Assembly (NCBI RefSeq): GCF_014489635.1
Contig: NZ_CP060828.1
Location: 3,820,001-3,884,000, forward strand
DNA from: Streptomyces roseirectus
GTDB taxonomy: Bacteria > Actinomycetota > Actinomycetes > Streptomycetales > Streptomycetaceae
Length of the DNA stretch: 64,000 nt
Direction: 5' to 3'
Shown: one piece after another, positions 1 to 8,617 of the stretch
Layout: the number at the start of each line of letters is the position of its first letter
Position numbering within the stretch: position 1 is the stretch's first letter
The notes under the pieces: model-generated
Told to the model about the DNA's origin: nothing
What the model saw: only the letters and a program-made list of their open reading frames with translations
Database searches by the model: none
Position numbers and translations under genes: made by a program

Positions 1-167
1 GCGATGGCGCTGTCCAGCACCTTGCCGACGGGCTCGGAAGCGGCCTGCGGGGCGAATCGCAGGACCGCCTGAGCCTCCGTGGCGTCCATGCCACGGATAA
101 GGTCCACCACGCGGCGGGCCTTCATGGGCGTGACGCGGATGTACCGCGCCTGGGCCCTGGCTTCCAT
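1..167 (-). CDS. rplV: 50S ribosomal protein L22, N-terminal part (cut by window edge)
   Basis: This is the start of large-subunit protein L22, which lines the nascent-peptide exit tunnel and is a classic site of macrolide-resistance mutations. About 55 codons are visible. Translation from the ATG at 167 begins [20 protein letters not shown] and includes the conserved VDLIRG segment. The tunnel hairpin lies in the missing C-terminal part, so its resistance-relevant residues cannot be read here. It follows rpsS after about 43 bases and is the distal visible gene of the S10 operon. Confidence 0.95.
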   Translation of the reverse strand, partial: MEARAQARYIRVTPMKARRVVDLIRGMDATEAQAVLRFAPQAASEPVGKVLDSAI

Positions 168-210
168 GGTTGTCCCTCTCAGTTACTTACGTGTCTGATG
201 CGATCCGCGC

Positions 211-492
211 TTAGCGGCGCTTCGACTTCCGGTCGTCCTTGACGTGACCCCGGAAGGTGCGCGTCGGCGAGAACTCGCCGAGCTTGTGGCCGACCATCGA
301 CTCGGTGACGAACACCGGGATGTGGGTCTTGCCGTTGTGCACCGCGATCGTGTGGCCCAGCATGCTGGGGACGATCATCGAGCGACGGGACCAGGTCTTG
401 ATGACGTTCTTGGAACCGGCTTCGTTCTGGGCGTCCACCTTCTTGATCAGGTGGTCGTCGACGAAGGGCCCCTTCTTGAGACTGCGCGGCAT
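211..492 (-). CDS. rpsS: 30S ribosomal protein S19
   Basis: Small-subunit head protein of 93 residues, the usual length. The N-terminus reads [19 protein letters not shown] and the centre has the conserved [11 protein letters not shown] and [10 protein letters not shown] segments; the basic C-terminus ends in KSKRR. It sits 12 bases after rplB and before rplV, the standard S10 operon order. Nothing is unusual. Confidence 0.98.
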   Translation of the reverse strand: MPRSLKKGPFVDDHLIKKVDAQNEAGSKNVIKTWSRRSMIVPSMLGHTIAVHNGKTHIPVFVTESMVGHKLGEFSPTRTFRGHVKDDRKSKRR

Positions 493-504
493 CTAAACCC
501 GCTC

Positions 505-1341
505 CTAGCGCTTCTTGTTCGTCTTGCGGCGGCGGACGATGTACTTGTTCGACGCCTTCTTGGGCGAACGAGTACGACCTTCCTTCTGACCCCACGGGCT
601 GACCGGGTGGCGACCACCGGAGGTCTTGCCCTCACCACCACCGTGCGGGTGGTCGACCGGGTTCATCGCCACACCACGCACGGTCGGGCGGACGCCCAAC
701 CAGCGCTTACGGCCGGCCTTGCCCCAGTTGATGTTCGACTGCTCGGCGTTGCCGACCTCGCCGACCGTGGCGCGGCAGCGCTGGTCGACCAGGCGGATCT
801 CCCCGGACGGCATGCGCAGGTGGGCCATCGAGCCCTCCTTCGCGAGCAGCTGCACGGAGGCACCGGCGGAGCGGGCGAACTTGGCGCCGCCACCGGGACG
901 GAGCTCGATCGCGTGGATCGTGGTACCGACCGGGATGTTGCGCAGCGCCAGGTTGTTGCCCGGCTTGATGTCGGCCCCGGGACCGTTCTCGACGCGGTCA
1001 CCCTGCTGCAGGTTGCGCGGGGCGAGGATGTAGCGCTTCTCGCCGTCCGCGTAGTGCAGCAGCGCGATGCGCGCGGTGCGGTTGGGGTCGTACTCGATGT
1101 GCGCGACCTTCGCCGGCACGCCGTCCTTGTCGTGGCGACGGAAGTCGATCACGCGGTAGGCGCGCTTGTGGCCGCCACCCTGGTGACGGACGGTCACACG
1201 CCCGGAGTTGTTACGACCGCCCTTGCTGTGCAGGGGGCGGACCAGCGACTTCTCCGGCGTGGACCGCGTGACCTCGACGAAGTCGGCGACGCTCGAGCCA
1301 CGACGGCCCGGCGTAGTCGGCTTGTACTTGCGGATTCCCAT
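505..1341 (-). CDS. rplB: 50S ribosomal protein L2
   Basis: Large-subunit protein near the peptidyl-transferase centre, 278 residues as expected. The start reads [20 protein letters not shown] and the C-terminal part has the signature [21 protein letters not shown], which includes the conserved histidine region. The basic tail ends in TNKKR. It lies between rplW and rpsS in the S10 operon, with about 40 bases separating it from rplW. Confidence 0.98.
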   Translation of the reverse strand: MGIRKYKPTTPGRRGSSVADFVEVTRSTPEKSLVRPLHSKGGRNNSGRVTVRHQGGGHKRAYRVIDFRRHDKDGVPAKVAHIEYDPNRTARIALLHYADGEKRYILAPRNLQQGDRVENGPGADIKPGNNLALRNIPVGTTIHAIELRPGGGAKFARSAGASVQLLAKEGSMAHLRMPSGEIRLVDQRCRATVGEVGNAEQSNINWGKAGRKRWLGVRPTVRGVAMNPVDHPHGGGEGKTSGGRHPVSPWGQKEGRTRSPKKASNKYIVRRRKTNKKR

Positions 1342-1381
1342 TTCTCAGTCCTCGTCCGATATCGGACGATCCGGACCGCCG

Positions 1382-1801
1382 TCAGGCGGTCGGACCGCCG
1401 AAGATGTCGATACGGTCGCCCTCGGCAAGAGTCACGATCGCGCGCTTGCTGTCGGCACGCTTGCCGAAGCCCGTGCGGGTCCGCTTGCGCTTGCCCTGAC
1501 GGTTGATCGTGTTGACGCCGGTGACCTTGACCGAGAAGACCGCCTGGACGGCCTGCTTGATCTGGGTCTTGTTGGCGCCCGGGTCCACGACGAACGTGTA
1601 CTTGTTCTCGTCGAGGAGCGCGTAGCTCTTCTCCGACACGACCGGCTTCAGCAGGATGTCACGGGGGTCCGTGTACGACTTGCTGAGCGGGGTGACGACG
1701 GTGTTCTTGCCCTCGGTGGCGTGGCGCTTCGCCTTGGCGACGCGCGCGGCCTTGGCGGCCTTGGCAGCCTTCGCGGCGATGGAGGGGTGACGGATGGCCA
1801 T
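1382..1801 (-). CDS. rplW: 50S ribosomal protein L23
   Basis: Exit-tunnel rim protein that docks trigger factor and signal recognition particle. It has 139 residues, longer than E. coli L23 because of an Ala/Lys-rich N-terminal extension ([18 protein letters not shown]) typical of Streptomyces. The core shows [13 protein letters not shown] and the extended-loop residues [11 protein letters not shown]. The ATG (1801-1799) shares one base with the rplD stop (TGATG), implying translational coupling to rplD. Confidence 0.97.
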   Translation of the reverse strand: MAIRHPSIAAKAAKAAKAARVAKAKRHATEGKNTVVTPLSKSYTDPRDILLKPVVSEKSYALLDENKYTFVVDPGANKTQIKQAVQAVFSVKVTGVNTINRQGKRKRTRTGFGKRADSKRAIVTLAEGDRIDIFGGPTA

Positions 1802-2457
1802 CAGACCTCAGTCCCTTCGATGTCGTTGGCCTTCGGGCCGGCGACGAAGGACTCCAGCGCGGCCTGGGTGAAGACCACGTCGTCAGAGACGATCACGTCG
1901 TACGTGTTCAGCTGGCCCGGCTCCAGGATGTGGACCTGGGGCAGGTTGCGGGCGGACAGCCACGCGGCCTCGTCGGCGCGCTCGACGACCAGGAGCAGGT
2001 TCTTGCGCTCCGAGATCTTGCCGAACAGGCTCTTGGCGGCCTTCGTGGACGGGGTCTCGCCCGCGATCACGCCGGTGACGACGTGGATGCGGTTGTGGCG
2101 GGCCCGGTCGGTGAGGGCGTGGCGCAGGGCCGCGGCCTTCATCTTCTTGGGCGTGCGCTGCGAGTAGTCGCGCGGCTGGGGGCCGTGCACGACGCCACCG
2201 CCGGCGAACTGGGGCGCGCGGGTCGAGCCCTGACGGGCGCGGCCGGTGCCCTTCTGGCGGTAGGGCTTCTTGCCACCACCGCGGACTTCGCCACGGGTCT
2301 TGGTCTTGTGCGTGCCCTGGCGGGCAGCGGCGTTCTGCGCGACGACGACCTGGTGGATCAGCGGGATGCTGACCTTCTCCACGCCGAAGATCTCCGCGGG
2401 GAGCTCGACGCTACCGGTCTTCTCGCCGGCAGGCGAAAGGATGTCAACAGTGCTCAT
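1801..2457 (-). CDS. rplD: 50S ribosomal protein L4
   Basis: Large-subunit protein of 218 residues whose loop reaches the exit tunnel beside the macrolide site. The frame stays open upstream to 2559, but the ATG at 2457 ([16 protein letters not shown]) gives the normal L4 N-terminus and avoids overlapping the end of rplC. The tunnel loop ([20 protein letters not shown]) keeps the conserved QKGTGRAR core, so no target-modification resistance is evident although the gene sits beside a macrolide-type cluster. Its stop overlaps the rplW start by one base. Confidence 0.97.
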   Translation of the reverse strand: MSTVDILSPAGEKTGSVELPAEIFGVEKVSIPLIHQVVVAQNAAARQGTHKTKTRGEVRGGGKKPYRQKGTGRARQGSTRAPQFAGGGVVHGPQPRDYSQRTPKKMKAAALRHALTDRARHNRIHVVTGVIAGETPSTKAAKSLFGKISERKNLLLVVERADEAAWLSARNLPQVHILEPGQLNTYDVIVSDDVVFTQAALESFVAGPKANDIEGTEV

Positions 2458-2464
2458 CGGTACC

Positions 2465-3109
2465 TCAGGCCCCCTTGGCCGCGGTGCGGACCAGGACGAG
2501 GCCGCCGTTCGGACCGGGGACAGCGCCCTTGATGAGCAGCAGACCCTTCTCCGCGTCAACGGCGTGGACGGTCAGGTTCTGGGTGGTGACACGCTCGTTG
2601 CCCATGCGACCCGCCATGCGGAGGCCCTTGAACACACGGCCCGGGGTGGCGCAGCCACCGATGGAACCGGGCGAGCGGTGCTTACGGTTCGTACCGTGCG
2701 AGCTGCCGAGGCCCTTGAAGTTGTGACGCTTCATGACACCGGCGAAGCCCTTGCCCTTGCTCTTGCCGGTGACGTCGACCTTCACGCCCGCCTCGAAGAC
2801 CTCAGCGGAGATCTCCTGGCCCAGCGTGTACTCGGAGGCGTCCGCGGTGCGGATCTCGACGAGGTGGCGTCGGGGCGTGACGTCGGCCTTGGCGAAGTGG
2901 CCCTTGAGGGGCTTGTTCACCTTGCGCGGGTCGATCTCGCCGAAGGCGATCTGGACCGACTCGTAGCCGTCGACGTCGTTGGTGCGGACCTGGGTGACGA
3001 CGTTGGGGCCGGCCTTGACGACGGTGACCGGAACAACACGGTTGTTCTCGTCCCACACCTGCGTCATGCCGAGCTTCTCGCCCAGGATGCCCTTGATCTG
3101 CTTAGCCAT
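2465..3109 (-). CDS. rplC: 50S ribosomal protein L3
   Basis: One of the early-assembly proteins of the 50S subunit, with 214 residues as usual. It begins [20 protein letters not shown]. The central loop that reaches the peptidyl-transferase centre carries [20 protein letters not shown] and [15 protein letters not shown], both conserved. It is the second gene of the S10 operon, 17 bases after rpsJ and 7 bases before rplD. Confidence 0.98.
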   Translation of the reverse strand: MAKQIKGILGEKLGMTQVWDENNRVVPVTVVKAGPNVVTQVRTNDVDGYESVQIAFGEIDPRKVNKPLKGHFAKADVTPRRHLVEIRTADASEYTLGQEISAEVFEAGVKVDVTGKSKGKGFAGVMKRHNFKGLGSSHGTNRKHRSPGSIGGCATPGRVFKGLRMAGRMGNERVTTQNLTVHAVDAEKGLLLIKGAVPGPNGGLVLVRTAAKGA

Positions 3110-3126
3110 TCTCAGATCACCGTTCC

Positions 3127-3435
3127 CTAGAGCTTGATCTCGATGTCGACACCGGCCGGGAGGTCGAGTCGCATCAGAGAGTCAACGGTCTTGGGCGTGG
3201 GGTCGAGGATGTCGATCAGGCGCTTGTGCGTGCGCATCTCGAAGTGCTCGCGCGAGTCCTTGTACTTGTGCGGCGACTTGATGACGCAGTACACGTTCTT
3301 CTCAGTGGGCAGCGGCACCGGGCCCGCGACCGACGCACCAGTGCGGGTCACCGTCTCGACGATCTTCTTCGCCGAGGAGTCGATGACCTCGTGGTCGTAG
3401 GCCTTGAGCCGGATGCGGATCTTCTGTCCCGCCAT
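3127..3435 (-). CDS. rpsJ: 30S ribosomal protein S10 (first gene of the operon)
   Basis: S10 (NusE) has two roles: a small-subunit head protein and a partner of NusB in transcription antitermination. It has 102 residues, starts [20 protein letters not shown] and contains [20 protein letters not shown], both diagnostic. It is the promoter-proximal gene of the ribosomal operon. About 450 non-coding bases separate it from the divergent aldo-keto reductase, so the operon promoter and leader must lie there. Confidence 0.98.
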   Translation of the reverse strand: MAGQKIRIRLKAYDHEVIDSSAKKIVETVTRTGASVAGPVPLPTEKNVYCVIKSPHKYKDSREHFEMRTHKRLIDILDPTPKTVDSLMRLDLPAGVDIEIKL

Positions 3436-3888
3436 GGCTACTCAGTAGTCCTGTTCTCTGCTTACGCTCCGGGCCCGACGTCTTTCCTGTGCCCCACTCT
3501 CCGACCCACGCGGTCGGGCGTGTCACACCCTCGCCGACAAAAAGGTTCCCTAGAGGAACCATCCTGTTCACGAGGATTTCCGCCGAGCCCTGGCCGGTAC
3601 CGCGCCGCGCTTCCCGAAAGATTCCCGTACGTCCGCCCCAGCGCTGCCCCCAGGGGCAGTTAAGGCGACGAGTACTGTGGGACTCGCTTCCGGTCCTCCC
3701 GGCGGGAGGCGCACAGCATCAACACTCGACCGAGCAACCCCGCTAGTCTGCCATACGAGGTAGGCGCTCCGCCAATCGAGCCGGAGAGGATACCCCGAGG
3801 GTGACGCAGGTCAAACGCGACCGTAAGCACACACGACGAGACCCGTGATCGTTGGACTGCCGTAACCTCCGGCTCCGATAATTCCCGG
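3436..3888 (-). promoter_or_regulatory. Divergent intergenic region: rpsJ operon promoter and leader
   Basis: No gene is supported in these 453 bases. They must hold the leftward promoter and 5' leader of the S10 operon. Three inverted repeats could fold in a leftward transcript: GGTTCC/GGAACC (3544-3560, 5-base loop), CTGCCCC/GGGGCAG (3644-3659, very short loop) and CCTCCC/GGGAGG (3695-3709). A weak leftward promoter candidate has TTGGCG near 3770, but its -10 box is unclear, so I do not assign one. The hairpins may matter for leader control, but no L4-binding leader can be claimed by eye. Confidence 0.5.
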
Positions 3889-3889
3889 A
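3852..3889 (+). promoter_or_regulatory. Candidate promoter of the aldo-keto reductase, leaderless
   Basis: TTGGAC at 3852-3857 and GATAAT at 3877-3882 form a -35/-10 pair with a 19-base spacer, resembling the housekeeping (HrdB) consensus. A start point seven bases after the -10 box falls on or beside the ATG at 3889. No Shine-Dalgarno-like sequence precedes that ATG. Together these suggest a leaderless transcript, which is common in Streptomyces. The slightly long spacer is the main weakness. Confidence 0.5.
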
Positions 3890-4776
3890 TGGGAATCACG
3901 CGGGACGACCGAACGACGCACCGGAATCGGACCACCTTCGCGCTCGGTGGCGACCTTCCCGTCCACCGGCTGGGGTTCGGCGCCCTGCGGCTGACCGGCC
4001 CGGACTACTGGGGCCCGCCGCACGACCGGGACAAGGCCCTCGAGATAGCCAGGCTGGCCGTGGACCTCGGGGTGTCCTTCATCGACACGGCCGACTCCTA
4101 CGGCCTGGGAAGCAGCGAGGAAGTGCTCGCCGAGGCGCTGCGCCCCTACCCGGACGACCTGGTGATCGCGACCAAGGCGGGCCAGTGCCGGCCGCGCCCC
4201 GACCAGTGGGTGCCGCTGGGCCGTCCCGAGTACCTGCGCCAGCAGGCCGAGCTGAGCCTGCGCCGGCTCGGGCTCGACCGGATCGACCTCTTCCAGTTGC
4301 ACCGGATCGACCCGAAGGTGCCGGCGGCCGAGCAGTTCGGCGCGCTCGCCGAGTTGCAGAGCGAGGGCAAGATCCGGCACATCGGGCTGTCCAAGGTGAC
4401 CGTCGAGGAGCTGGAGGAGGCCCGCGAGCAGATCACCGTGGCCAGCGTGCAGAACCTCTACAACCTGACCGACCGGCACACCGACGACGTCCTGGACCAC
4501 TGCACGGAGCACGGGATCGCGTTCGTCGCGTGGCTGCCGATCGCCCGCGGTGAGCTGTCGGCCGAGGGGAGTCCGGTGGCCGCCATCGCCACCGAGCTGG
4601 GCGCCACCCCGTCCCAGGTGGCGCTGGCGTGGCTGCTGCACCGTTCCCCGGTGGTGATCCCCATTCCGGGCACCAGCTCGGCGACGCACCTGAAGGAGAA
4701 CATGGCGGCGTCGGAGATCGTGTTCAGCGAGGACCAGTTGGCGCGGCTCGACGCGCTCGGACGGCCGCTCGGATGA
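3889..4776 (+). CDS. Aldo/keto reductase
   Basis: Cytosolic NADPH-dependent oxidoreductase of 295 residues, the only plus-strand gene of the window. The AKR tetrad is visible: Asp and Tyr in FIDTADSYG, Lys in VIATKAGQ and His in LFQLHRID. The cofactor-phosphate segment near the C-terminus reads IPIPGTSSATHLKENM. FGALRLTG near the N-terminus resembles the bacterial pyridoxal-reductase-like branch, but the substrate cannot be read from sequence. It is divergent from rpsJ and convergent with the beta-glucosidase, with a terminator between, so it probably belongs to the chromosome flank, not to the polyketide cluster. A role as a ketoreductase in sugar or polyketide tailoring is possible but unsupported. 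Confidence 0.9.
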   Translation: MGITRDDRTTHRNRTTFALGGDLPVHRLGFGALRLTGPDYWGPPHDRDKALEIARLAVDLGVSFIDTADSYGLGSSEEVLAEALRPYPDDLVIATKAGQCRPRPDQWVPLGRPEYLRQQAELSLRRLGLDRIDLFQLHRIDPKVPAAEQFGALAELQSEGKIRHIGLSKVTVEELEEAREQITVASVQNLYNLTDRHTDDVLDHCTEHGIAFVAWLPIARGELSAEGSPVAAIATELGATPSQVALAWLLHRSPVVIPIPGTSSATHLKENMAASEIVFSEDQLARLDALGRPLG

Positions 4777-4780
4777 CGAA

Positions 4781-4818
4781 GAGCCCCGGGGAGGCGCCGT
4801 CGCGCTTCCCCGGGGCTC
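4781..4818. terminator. Bidirectional hairpin terminator between convergent genes
   Basis: Perfect 12-bp inverted repeat, arms GAGCCCCGGGGA (4781-4792) and TCCCCGGGGCTC (4807-4818) with a 14-base loop. It lies 5 bases after the aldo-keto reductase stop and 18 bases before the beta-glucosidase stop. There is no clear T-run on either side, which is usual for Streptomyces terminators. It is a natural left border for the biosynthetic cluster. Confidence 0.8.
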
Positions 4819-4836
4819 CCAGGTTCGGGCCGCCGG

Positions 4837-7293
4837 TCAGGAGGCGGGCACCACGACCCGCGTCTCCAGCGGGAGGTTCACCGACGACGAGCCGATGTGG
4901 ACCGACCTGGCGCCGGAGCCGGTGGACCAGCCGTGGGTGGTGCTGTTCCAGTACTTCAGCTGCTGTCCGTCGATGTGGACCGTCACCCGGCGGCTCTGGC
5001 CCGGGGCCAGTTCGACCTTGGTGTACCCGGCGAGCGCCTTGTCCGCCTGCGGGGCCCGCACGTCGGGGCTGGCGCCCAGGTACACCTGCGCGACCTCCTT
5101 GCCGGCGCGCTGACCGGTGTTGGTCAGGGTGAAGGCGACGTCGTAGCCGTCACCGGCCGGGGTCACCGACGGGTCCCGGTAGGCGAAGGACGTGTAGGAC
5201 AGGCCGTAGCCGAACGGGAACAGCGGGCGCACCTTGTTCTTGTCGTACCAGCGGTAGCCGACGTAGATGCCCTCGGAGTAGGTCTGTTCGCCGTTCACCC
5301 CCGGGTAGCGCTGAGGGTCGCCCGCGACCGGGGTGCTGTCGATGGAGGCCGGGAACGTCTGGGTGAGCCTGCCGCTGGGGTTGGCGTCACCGAAGAGCAG
5401 CGACGTCGTCGCCTCCGCGCCGGACTGGCCCGGGTACCACATGTCGAGGACCGCGGCGGTGGAGTCGAGCCAGGGCATCGTCAGCGACGATCCGGTGTTG
5501 AGGACGACCACCGTGTTCGGGTTGGCCTGCGCGACCCGGGAGATCAGCTGCTCCTGGCGGCCGGGCAGGGCCAGCGAGGTGCGGTCGGCGCCCTCGGCCC
5601 CGTCGTCGTAGGCGAACACGACGGCGGTGCGGGCCGCCTTGGCGGCGGTGACCGCCTGGTCGATGGCGGCCTCGGCGGCCTGCGGCGTCACCCAGCTCAG
5701 GTCGAGGGTGAGCGGCTTGGTGCCGGTGGTCTGGCCGGTGATGGACAGCTTGTGCTGCCCGGCCGTGAGGCGCAGCGGCACGCTGCTGACCTTGCCGTAC
5801 GCGACCCCGGCCGGGATCGCGGGCGCCCCGTCGAGCTGCACGGACGCGGCGCCGCCGGTCACGCGGACGGCGAGCCGGTAGTCGCCGTCCTCGGGCACGG
5901 TGAGGACGCCGTTGTAGATGCTGCCGATCGTGCCGGGCTCCAGTACCTCGCCGCCCGCGAAGGCGGGGGTGAGGGCGTCGGCCGGGAGGGGGCTGCCGAC
6001 CAGTTCCTCGCCGGTGGAGTAGGTCACCGTGCTGTCGGCGCCGGCGCGGGCGCGGATGGTGTCGAGCGGGGCGGCGGCCGAGTCGGGCACCACGTGGGCG
6101 CTGCCGAGGCCGGCGACCTTCGGTTCCTTGGCCGTGGGGCCGATCACCGCGATGCTCTTCGCGGCGGCACCGGTCAGCGGCAGTGCCTGGTCCTGGTTGC
6201 GCAGCAGGACCGCGCCCTGCTCGGCGACCCGCTGGGCGACCTGCGCCGCGCCCGCGATGTCGCGTGCGGGGCGTGCGGGCGGGTTGGCGCCCACCAGGCC
6301 GAACCGCTGGAGCTGGGTGACGATCCGGCTCACCGCGGTGTCCAGGGCGGCCACCGGGATGCGGCCCTCCTGGACCGCCGCCTTCAGCGGCTCGCCGAAG
6401 TACTTGCCGCCGGGGATCGAGCCGTTGACGCTGTCGGCCCAGTCGATCCCGAGTTCCTGGTCCAGGCCCTTGGTGAGCGAGTCGGTGCTGTGGGTCGCCA
6501 TCCAGTCCGACATCACCCAGCCGCCGAAGTCCCACTGGGTCCGCAGGACGTCGTTGAGGAGTTCCGCGTTGCCGCAGGACGGGGTGCCGTTGACCTTGTT
6601 GTAGGCGCACATGAAGGAGCTGACGCCGGCCTTGGCCGCGCTGCGGAACGCCGGCAGCTCGATCTCGTGGAGCGTCTGCTCGTCGACGTTGACGTCGATG
6701 TTCTCCCGGTTGTTCTCCTGGTTGTTCTCCGCGAAGTGCTTGGCGGTGGCCATCAGGCCCTGGCCCTGGATGCCCTGGATCTCGGCGGCGGCGGTGCGGG
6801 CGGAGACCAGCGGGTCCTCGCTGAACGTCTCGTAGTTCCGGCCGGCCTGCGGGACCCGGATGATGTTCATCATGGGGCCCATGACCAGGTCCTGGCCCAG
6901 TGCACGGCCGTCGCGGCCCATGGTCGCGCCGTAGGACTTCGCCAGCTCGTCGTCGAAGCTGGAGGCCAGCGCGACGGGGGCGGGCAGGGCCGCGGCCGTG
7001 CCCTCGTTGAGGCGGATGCCGGCCGGGCCGTCGGCGGCCCTGATCTCGGGGATGCCGAGCCGGGGGACGCCCGGCAGGTAGCCGACGCTGAACGGGCCGG
7101 AGAGGGTCACCGTCCAGTGCACGAAGGACAGCTTCTCGTCCAGGGTCATCTGGGCGACCAGCGGGTTCAGCGCCTGGTCGGTCCCGGCTCGTTCGTCCGC
7201 GGCGGCCACCCCGCCGGTCAACAGCGTGGTGGCCGCGAGGAGGCCCAGCAGCCGGGTCGCCACCGACCGGCTTCCGGCGACTTGTAGGGGCAC
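4837..7293 (-). CDS. desR: Secreted GH3 beta-glucosidase with PA14 domain (DesR type)
   Basis: Extracellular beta-glucosidase of about 818 residues, matching DesR of the pikromycin cluster, which removes a 2'-glucose from the desosamine of an inactivated macrolide outside the cell. I chose the GTG at 7293: it has GGAAG eight bases upstream and gives a signal peptide (basic start, then LLGLLAATTLLTGGVAAA). The frame is open further upstream to 8508, but that part is antisense to coding content of the P450 gene. The GH3 domain shows ATAKHF and the nucleophile Asp in VMSDWMATH (about residue 262). A PA14 insertion covers about residues 440-560, followed by the second GH3 domain and a fibronectin III-like C-terminus. 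The context implies self-resistance. The partner glucosyltransferase that would add the glucose is not in the window. Confidence 0.9.
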   Translation of the reverse strand: MPLQVAGSRSVATRLLGLLAATTLLTGGVAAADERAGTDQALNPLVAQMTLDEKLSFVHWTVTLSGPFSVGYLPGVPRLGIPEIRAADGPAGIRLNEGTAAALPAPVALASSFDDELAKSYGATMGRDGRALGQDLVMGPMMNIIRVPQAGRNYETFSEDPLVSARTAAAEIQGIQGQGLMATAKHFAENNQENNRENIDVNVDEQTLHEIELPAFRSAAKAGVSSFMCAYNKVNGTPSCGNAELLNDVLRTQWDFGGWVMSDWMATHSTDSLTKGLDQELGIDWADSVNGSIPGGKYFGEPLKAAVQEGRIPVAALDTAVSRIVTQLQRFGLVGANPPARPARDIAGAAQVAQRVAEQGAVLLRNQDQALPLTGAAAKSIAVIGPTAKEPKVAGLGSAHVVPDSAAAPLDTIRARAGADSTVTYSTGEELVGSPLPADALTPAFAGGEVLEPGTIGSIYNGVLTVPEDGDYRLAVRVTGGAASVQLDGAPAIPAGVAYGKVSSVPLRLTAGQHKLSITGQTTGTKPLTLDLSWVTPQAAEAAIDQAVTAAKAARTAVVFAYDDGAEGADRTSLALPGRQEQLISRVAQANPNTVVVLNTGSSLTMPWLDSTAAVLDMWYPGQSGAEATTSLLFGDANPSGRLTQTFPASIDSTPVAGDPQRYPGVNGEQTYSEGIYVGYRWYDKNKVRPLFPFGYGLSYTSFAYRDPSVTPAGDGYDVAFTLTNTGQRAGKEVAQVYLGASPDVRAPQADKALAGYTKVELAPGQSRRVTVHIDGQQLKYWNSTTHGWSTGSGARSVHIGSSSVNLPLETRVVVPAS

Positions 7294-7355
7294 GGCGTGC
7301 TCTTCCGTTCTGTAGGTCTGTGGAGGCTCTGTATCGGTGGGGGCGGTGGACGCGG

Positions 7356-8576
7356 TCAGGGGCGGGTGAAGGTGACCGGCAGCCCGTAGAGGCCGAAGAG
7401 CGTCGCGTCGTGCTTGAAGGGCAGGTCGTCCAGTTCGGCGGCGGGGACGACGTCGGGGATCCGGTCGAACAGCGTGCGGAACGCGATCTCCAGCTCCGCC
7501 TTGGCCAGGTGCTGGCCGATGCACTGGTGCGGGCCGTAGCCGAAGGCGAGGTGGTGGCGTTCCGTGCGGTGGATGTCGAACTCGTCCGGGTTCTCGAAGT
7601 GCTCGTCCCGGTTGGCCGAGGCGGCGAGGCCGATCACGCTGTCGCCCGCCTTGATGAGGGTGCCGTCGATCTCGATGTCCTCCTTGGCGGCCCGGCGCAG
7701 CCAGTCCGCGCTGGAGTGGTAGCGCAGGAGTTCGTCGACGGCGGCGGACCACAGCTCGGGGTCGGCCTTCAGCTCGGCCACCACGTCCGGGCGGCGCATC
7801 AGCGTCAGGGCGCCGAGGCCGATCATGTTGGCGCTCGTCTCGTGCCCGACGATGAGCAGCAGCACGGAGGTGTTGACCAGTTCCTCGTGGGTCAGCGCGC
7901 CGGAGCGCAGCTGGTCGACGACCAGGCGGCTGATGATGCCCTCGTCGGGCTCTGCCTCCTTCGCCCGGACCAGCTTGTCCAGGTACTGGTAGAGGTCCAT
8001 GAACGCGGCCATGGTCTCCTCGGCGGTGCTGCTCTGGATCGCCACCGCGGACCGGCTGTGGAAGAACTCCCGGTCGTCGTAGGGGACGCCGAGCAGTTCG
8101 CAGATCACCGCGGTCGCCAGCGGCATCGCCAGCGCCTCGACCAGGTCGACGGGGCCTTCGGTGGCCGCGATCCGGTCCAGCAGCTCGTCGGCGGTCCGCT
8201 GGATCGCCGGGCGCATCGACTGCACGCGCTTGACGGTGAAGTACGAGGTCAGCATCCGGCGGTACACGCCGTGCTCCGGCGGGTCCATCCCGACGAACGT
8301 GCGGAAGTTCGTGCTCTGGCCGTCCTCGCTCGCGGCGAGCGTGGCCAGCCGGGGCGGCTCGGAGCTGATCCTCGGGTCCTGGAGGAGCTTGCGCACCGTG
8401 TCGTAGCGGGTGACCAGCCAGGTCTCCTTGCCGTTCCACAAGGTGGCCTTGACCAGCGGTCCCTGGGCGCGCAGCTCGGTGTACCGCTCCGGCGGGGAGA
8501 ACGGGCACGTGCGTGCCATCGGGAAGGCGGGCAACTCCTGCGCCTGCACAGGCGGGGAGTCGGGTGTCTGCGTCAC
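7356..8576 (-). CDS. Cytochrome P450, CYP105-like (first of two)
   Basis: Heme monooxygenase of 406 residues, likely to hydroxylate or epoxidise the macrolide. The heme motif is FGYGPHQCIG with the Cys ligand, the K-helix ExxR lies in ELLRY, and the I-helix reads VGHETSAN, keeping the acid-Thr pair. GQHLAKAELEI after the Cys and PYDDREFF earlier are CYP105-like, unlike PikC (CYP107). The GTG at 8576 is preceded by AAGGAG at 8 bases. It lies 41 bases after the second P450, so both are probably co-transcribed. No ferredoxin gene is adjacent, so electrons must come from elsewhere. The site of oxidation cannot be deduced. Confidence 0.9.
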   Translation of the reverse strand: MTQTPDSPPVQAQELPAFPMARTCPFSPPERYTELRAQGPLVKATLWNGKETWLVTRYDTVRKLLQDPRISSEPPRLATLAASEDGQSTNFRTFVGMDPPEHGVYRRMLTSYFTVKRVQSMRPAIQRTADELLDRIAATEGPVDLVEALAMPLATAVICELLGVPYDDREFFHSRSAVAIQSSTAEETMAAFMDLYQYLDKLVRAKEAEPDEGIISRLVVDQLRSGALTHEELVNTSVLLLIVGHETSANMIGLGALTLMRRPDVVAELKADPELWSAAVDELLRYHSSADWLRRAAKEDIEIDGTLIKAGDSVIGLAASANRDEHFENPDEFDIHRTERHHLAFGYGPHQCIGQHLAKAELEIAFRTLFDRIPDVVPAAELDDLPFKHDATLFGLYGLPVTFTRP

Positions 8577-8617
8577 GATTCCTGCTCCTTACTCACTGCT
8601 CATCGACTGCTCATGTG

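Noticed and set aside
2458..2559. 34-codon N-terminal extension of L4
   Set aside because: It overlaps the end of rplC and lacks L4 similarity; the ATG at 2457 gives the normal start.
7294..8508. Upstream extension of the beta-glucosidase frame
   Set aside because: It overlaps the P450 gene, is Arg/Pro-rich, and the GTG at 7293 gives a signal peptide and ribosome site.
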